Source: an uncultured Oscillospiraceae bacterium (GTDB lineage Bacteria > Bacillota > Clostridia > Oscillospirales > Ruminococcaceae). Taken from it: a DNA stretch of 33,850 bases. Made by a program: the position numbers and the translations under genes. Under the pieces are notes generated by a model. That model ran no database searches. It saw nothing but the letters and a program-made list of their open reading frames with translations, and had not been told where the DNA came from. Where the stretch lies: contig CAUDDP010000016.1 of NCBI GenBank assembly GCA_958448395.1, forward strand, positions 1 to 33,850, read 5' to 3'. Position 1 is the first letter of the stretch. Each line of letters starts with the position of its first letter. Positions 31,369-33,850 of the stretch are shown here, piece after piece.

Positions 31369-32271
31369 ATGTGGAATCAAGCGAAAGGGTTAATTTATTT
31401 GTTGTGTGCAGCGATTTGTTTTATGTTTCCAAGGTATAATGTAGTTTTTGCGGAAAGCAACACAATGGATGTGGAGATGTTTGTAGAAGTGGCATCCGCA
31501 CAAATCAATCAGATGCGGATACAAAACGGGCTTGCCCCCATTTCCACTGCACCGCTCCTGCAAAAAATGTGTGGACAGCGTGCAGAAGAATTGGCAACCC
31601 TGTATGCTCACAGTCGACCAAATGGAAGCCCTTGGTATACGGTTTTAGGGGAATATGGAGTTGATATGAACTGCATGGCAGGAGAGAATATCGCAGCTGG
31701 CTATGATACACCAGAAAGTGTAGTAGAAGGCTGGATGAATTCGGAAGGACATCGGAGAAATATTTTGAACGAAAGCTATGATTATTTCGCAATTGGTGTA
31801 TGTTATAAAGAAAATGACCCGGATTATTATTTTTACTATTGGGATTTGATTTTTCTTTCATCTGAAAACACATTTGAAAATGAGTATATACCAGATTTAA
31901 GTACTGTTACTCACATAGCAACAACGACGGAAACGACAACAGAAATGACAACAACAACGGAAACTACAACAGAAGCGACAACAACAATAGAAGCCACAAC
32001 AGAAACAACAACAATGACGACAGAAACCACTGCTATAGAGGATAAAATAAACTATGGGGACTGCAATTTAGATGGAAAAGTAGATTTGCTTGATATGATT
32101 CTACTTCAAAAATATTTATCTGGGCAAATCGCATTGACAAGAACACAAATGACATGTGCAAATTGCAATCAGGTTGATGGTACAATTGCGGTAGATGATG
32201 CTGATGCAGAGGCATTGCTGCAATTTGTTGTAATATTAGTGGACACATTACCAATCCGGGCTGGATCATAA
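31369..32271 (+). CDS. secreted CAP/SCP-domain protein with C-terminal dockerin
   Basis: This 300-residue protein is modular. Residues 1-29 are a signal peptide with likely cleavage after VFA. A CAP domain (about 38-165) holds the family's GENIAAG and SEGHRRNILN motifs. A Thr/Glu linker (185-221) follows, and a dockerin type I module covers about 229-295. The first calcium loop is intact: D231, N233, D235, G236 and D242. The second lacks the usual acidic residues before D270-G271, so it is degenerate. Dockerins bind cohesins on cell-surface scaffoldins, so the protein should be assembled on an extracellular complex. CAP domains have varied roles and no enzyme activity can be assigned. GGGGAGG precedes the ATG. 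It is a single-gene unit. Confidence 0.9.
   Translation: MWNQAKGLIYLLCAAICFMFPRYNVVFAESNTMDVEMFVEVASAQINQMRIQNGLAPISTAPLLQKMCGQRAEELATLYAHSRPNGSPWYTVLGEYGVDMNCMAGENIAAGYDTPESVVEGWMNSEGHRRNILNESYDYFAIGVCYKENDPDYYFYYWDLIFLSSENTFENEYIPDLSTVTHIATTTETTTEMTTTTETTTEATTTIEATTETTTMTTETTAIEDKINYGDCNLDGKVDLLDMILLQKYLSGQIALTRTQMTCANCNQVDGTIAVDDADAEALLQFVVILVDTLPIRAGS
31921..32031 (+). repeat. Thr/Glu-rich linker repeats
   Basis: This stretch consists of imperfect ACAACAGAA-like units encoding runs of Thr broken by Glu, Met, Ile and Ala. It connects the CAP and dockerin modules and is likely O-glycosylated or simply flexible. Confidence 0.85.
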
Positions 32272-32449
32272 TGGGGCAATCGGAAGAGCTGATAGCCATA
32301 ACTGATCTCCTTTATAAAGGGGACAGCTTGATCCCAATCGCTGTTTCACAGATAAGACTGTCCATGAAACTTATGTTAACATGTAGAAAAAGGCATTTAT
32401 TGTGAGGCATTTTGTAATGCTAATATTACAGAAAATTTCTGATCATGAT

Positions 32450-32490
32450 AGGCTCCTCATTACCAATTTTGGAAATGGGGAGCCTGTTTT
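32450..32490 (+). terminator. intrinsic terminator downstream of CAP-dockerin gene
   Basis: The 12-bp stem AGGCTCCTCATT (32450-32461) pairs with AATGGGGAGCCT (32474-32485), with one wobble, and is followed by GTTTT. It is 178 bp after the stop. No gene is supported in 32272-32449. Confidence 0.75.
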
Positions 32491-32503
32491 AGGGAAGTAT
32501 TGC

Positions 32504-32584
32504 TTAATGTCCTCTGTGCTTTTCCTTTGCCTGTTTCTGTTCACGGCTTTTGACTTTACGCTCTTGTTTGTTCTGCTTCAAAGG
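32504..32584 (-). pseudogene. coding-like tail in frame after acetyltransferase stop
   Basis: Reading past the TAA (32585-32587) of the acetyltransferase gene in the same frame gives 26 Lys/Gln/Glu/Arg-rich codons (PLKQNKQERK ... KEKHRGH) and then a TAA. The composition looks like a real charged C-terminus rather than random translation. It may be the remnant of a short gene starting at an internal ATG near 32609 (MENYLSPR), broken by the TAA, or of a longer acetyltransferase tail. Confidence 0.35.
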
Positions 32585-33187
32585 TTACCTTGGTGACAGA
32601 TAATTCTCCATCTCATGATTTCCTCTAAAGTTTTTTTCTGATAGAGAATGTTCTTTTATCCAGTTTTCTCTTGATAAGCAAGTAATGTGCTCTGTTCTAA
32701 TATCTCCCATAAGTTTCCAAAATATATTCTGATTGGTGTGATGATAAGTGAAGCCACACTTTTCCTGTACTCGCTTGGATTTGTTGTTTCCGTCAAAATA
32801 GACGCACCATAGTTTTTCCAGATGTAAGTCTTCAAAACCATGTCGAATCAATTCCCGTACCGCTTCAGGGATGAGTCCTTTTCCCCAGAACGGCACGCCG
32901 ATCCAGTATCCGATTTCTCCCTCTGTTTCCGGTAAATCAAGTGTACTTTTTGCTCCGATTGTAATGGCTACGCATCCGACTGCACGATTGTCCGCTTTTA
33001 AGCAAACGGCATATACTTCTTTTTCTGCAAAAACCGTCCTGATGATCTCAAGGCTGTTTTCTACACTCGTGTGTACAGGCCAGCCAGCACTTGGGCCAAC
33101 ATCAGGGTGACTGGCACACAGATATAAATCTTCTGCATCGCTATCCTGCCAAGAACGCAGGAATAGGCGTTCTGTTTCTAACTGCAT
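32585..33187 (-). CDS. GNAT-family acetyltransferase, RimJ/RimL-like
   Basis: This 200-residue protein has the RimJ/RimL-type start (METERLFLRSW-like; here MQLETERLFLRSWQDSDAED). The motif A region is EIGYWIGVPFWGKGLIPEAVRELI, and then come LHLEKLWCVYFDGNNKSKRVQEKCGF and a C-terminal strand. These enzymes acetylate protein N-termini or small molecules; the target is unknown. AAGGAGG lies 5 nt before ATG 33187, so the in-frame upstream ATG at 33211 is rejected. The last about 20 residues (SLSEKNFRGNHEMENYLSPR) look added and are followed in frame by a coding-like tail. Ten bp separate it from the truncated DUF5131 gene upstream. Confidence 0.88.
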   Translation of the reverse strand: MQLETERLFLRSWQDSDAEDLYLCASHPDVGPSAGWPVHTSVENSLEIIRTVFAEKEVYAVCLKADNRAVGCVAITIGAKSTLDLPETEGEIGYWIGVPFWGKGLIPEAVRELIRHGFEDLHLEKLWCVYFDGNNKSKRVQEKCGFTYHHTNQNIFWKLMGDIRTEHITCLSRENWIKEHSLSEKNFRGNHEMENYLSPR

Positions 33188-33197
33188 TTGTTCCTCC

Positions 33198-33812
33198 TTA
33201 TTCCACATCAAAAAATGTCAATTCCCGGTAAGGATTTTGTTGTATGTTACAGGCGATTTTTTCAGGAATAGAGTATTTTCCGCTTTGATAATCAATGTTT
33301 GCTTTTCTTGCCTGAGAAAGCTGATCTTTTCGTTTGATTTGATATAATTTTTTATCTTTGATAAAATGAGCTCCCGTCTGGTGAAACCGGAACGGGATAT
33401 TTTTTTCGATACACTGCCGTCTTAAATCTAAAATCCAATCGTAGTTGCATGGTCTTGCAGAAGTACCGGATTCTCCGCCGACAGAAACTTCTTCAATGCT
33501 ATCATATAGATAGGCAGAAATATCAATCTTTTCCAATATGGGTGCTACGATAATGGATTTATGCTTGATGGGGAGGGAGAGAAAGATTGGCAGTCTGTAA
33601 TTGGCTCTGTCCTGATTTTCCACAGTGCATCCTATCAGGACGTTGTCATATCCAGTTCCCCAGTCATCCGGCAGACAGTCTGCCAGTCTATCAATTCGTT
33701 TGGTGAAAAAATAGAACCAGCAGTCGCTGCGAAGTTTCATCATGTTCCAGCAATCTGCACGCCATGCGTCAGCATCCGGCAGTAGGAAATCAGAGGTATA
33801 CTGTCCTCTATT
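33198..33812 (-). pseudogene. N-terminally truncated DUF5131 (phage Gp37/Gp68-like) gene
   Basis: The frame is open from 33812 to a stop at 33198, and homology-like sequence begins about YTSDFLLPDADAWRADCW. It continues through FTKRIDRL, IGCTVENQDRA, APILEKID and VGGESGTSARPCNYDWI to a normal C-terminus (ELTFFDVE). These are hallmarks of DUF5131, a family related to radical SAM/SplB-like proteins. The N-terminal part with the cysteine cluster (NPWHGC ... C..CY in the family) is absent: an in-frame TGA lies at 33813-33815 and the remaining sequence to the window end is AT-rich and unlike the family. A start at ATG 33743 would give 181 residues without the cluster. Probably non-functional. Confidence 0.7.
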
Positions 33813-33850
33813 TCAATTTATACAAATAGAAGAATCAAAGCATTGAAAAT

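Noticed and set aside
31921..32031. Repeat array resembling a CRISPR or minisatellite
   Set aside because: The repeats are in-frame Thr/Glu linker codons without spacers or leader.

Overview
The window looks like a chromosomal segment of a low-to-moderate GC Firmicute of the Ruminococcus type (Oscillospirales). Three things point there: classic Firmicute gene order (recJ-rel-MBL hydrolase-hemZ; phoH-ybeY-era-yqzL-recO-mutS2), strong AAAGGAGG-type ribosome binding sites with sigma-A promoters, and a secreted CAP-domain protein ending in a dockerin module, which is typical of cellulosome- or amylosome-bearing ruminococci. Species-level assignment is not possible from the sequence alone. I saw no tRNA, rRNA, CRISPR array, complete insertion sequence or integrase.

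Layout. (a) 1-6409, minus strand: a tight five-gene unit read from a promoter near 4110-4138. It encodes a His-rich CobW/P47K metallochaperone GTPase, a second CobW-like protein fused to a C-terminal domain resembling the YcgQ/DUF1980 tail, a small acidic unknown, a HAD phosphatase and an AlkD-like DNA alkylation repair protein. Upstream lie a class B penicillin-binding protein and a small DUF4190 membrane protein. (b) 6763-13775, plus strand: recJ, bifunctional rel, an MBL-fold hydrolase, hemZ and a GNAT acetyltransferase, overlapping or nearly so, from a good sigma-A promoter. (c) 13859-15826: a YegS/DagK-type lipid kinase, then a DUF4190/DUF2752 membrane-protein pair. (d) glgA, alone on the minus strand with a leader of about 115 nt. 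(e) 17676-25218, plus strand: phoH-ybeY-era, then yqzL-recO, then mutS2, a hexapeptide-repeat acetyltransferase and an unknown 298-residue protein, closed by a strong terminator. (f) 25206-32490, plus strand: a divergent type IIA topoisomerase B subunit with no A subunit next to it, an AT-rich gap with two perfect inverted repeats, a polytopic GT-C-like membrane protein, an acyl-CoA synthetase and the CAP-dockerin protein. (g) 32504-33850, minus strand: a decayed edge with an N-terminally truncated DUF5131 (Gp37/Gp68-like) gene, a RimJ/RimL-type acetyltransferase and an in-frame coding-like tail after its stop.

How it fits together. Blocks b and e are housekeeping functions: DNA repair and recombination, the stringent response, ribosome maturation and heme-type radical SAM chemistry. 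Block a combines metal-cofactor handling with repair and cell-wall synthesis. Blocks f and g look more accessory: lower GC, longer gaps, individual promoters and terminators, a secreted modular protein and broken genes. Nothing here is clearly a complete, previously undescribed system. The best leads are the CobW pair with its fused tail, the orphan topoisomerase subunit, the glgA leader with an overlapping small ORF, and the AT-rich gap at 27305-27582.
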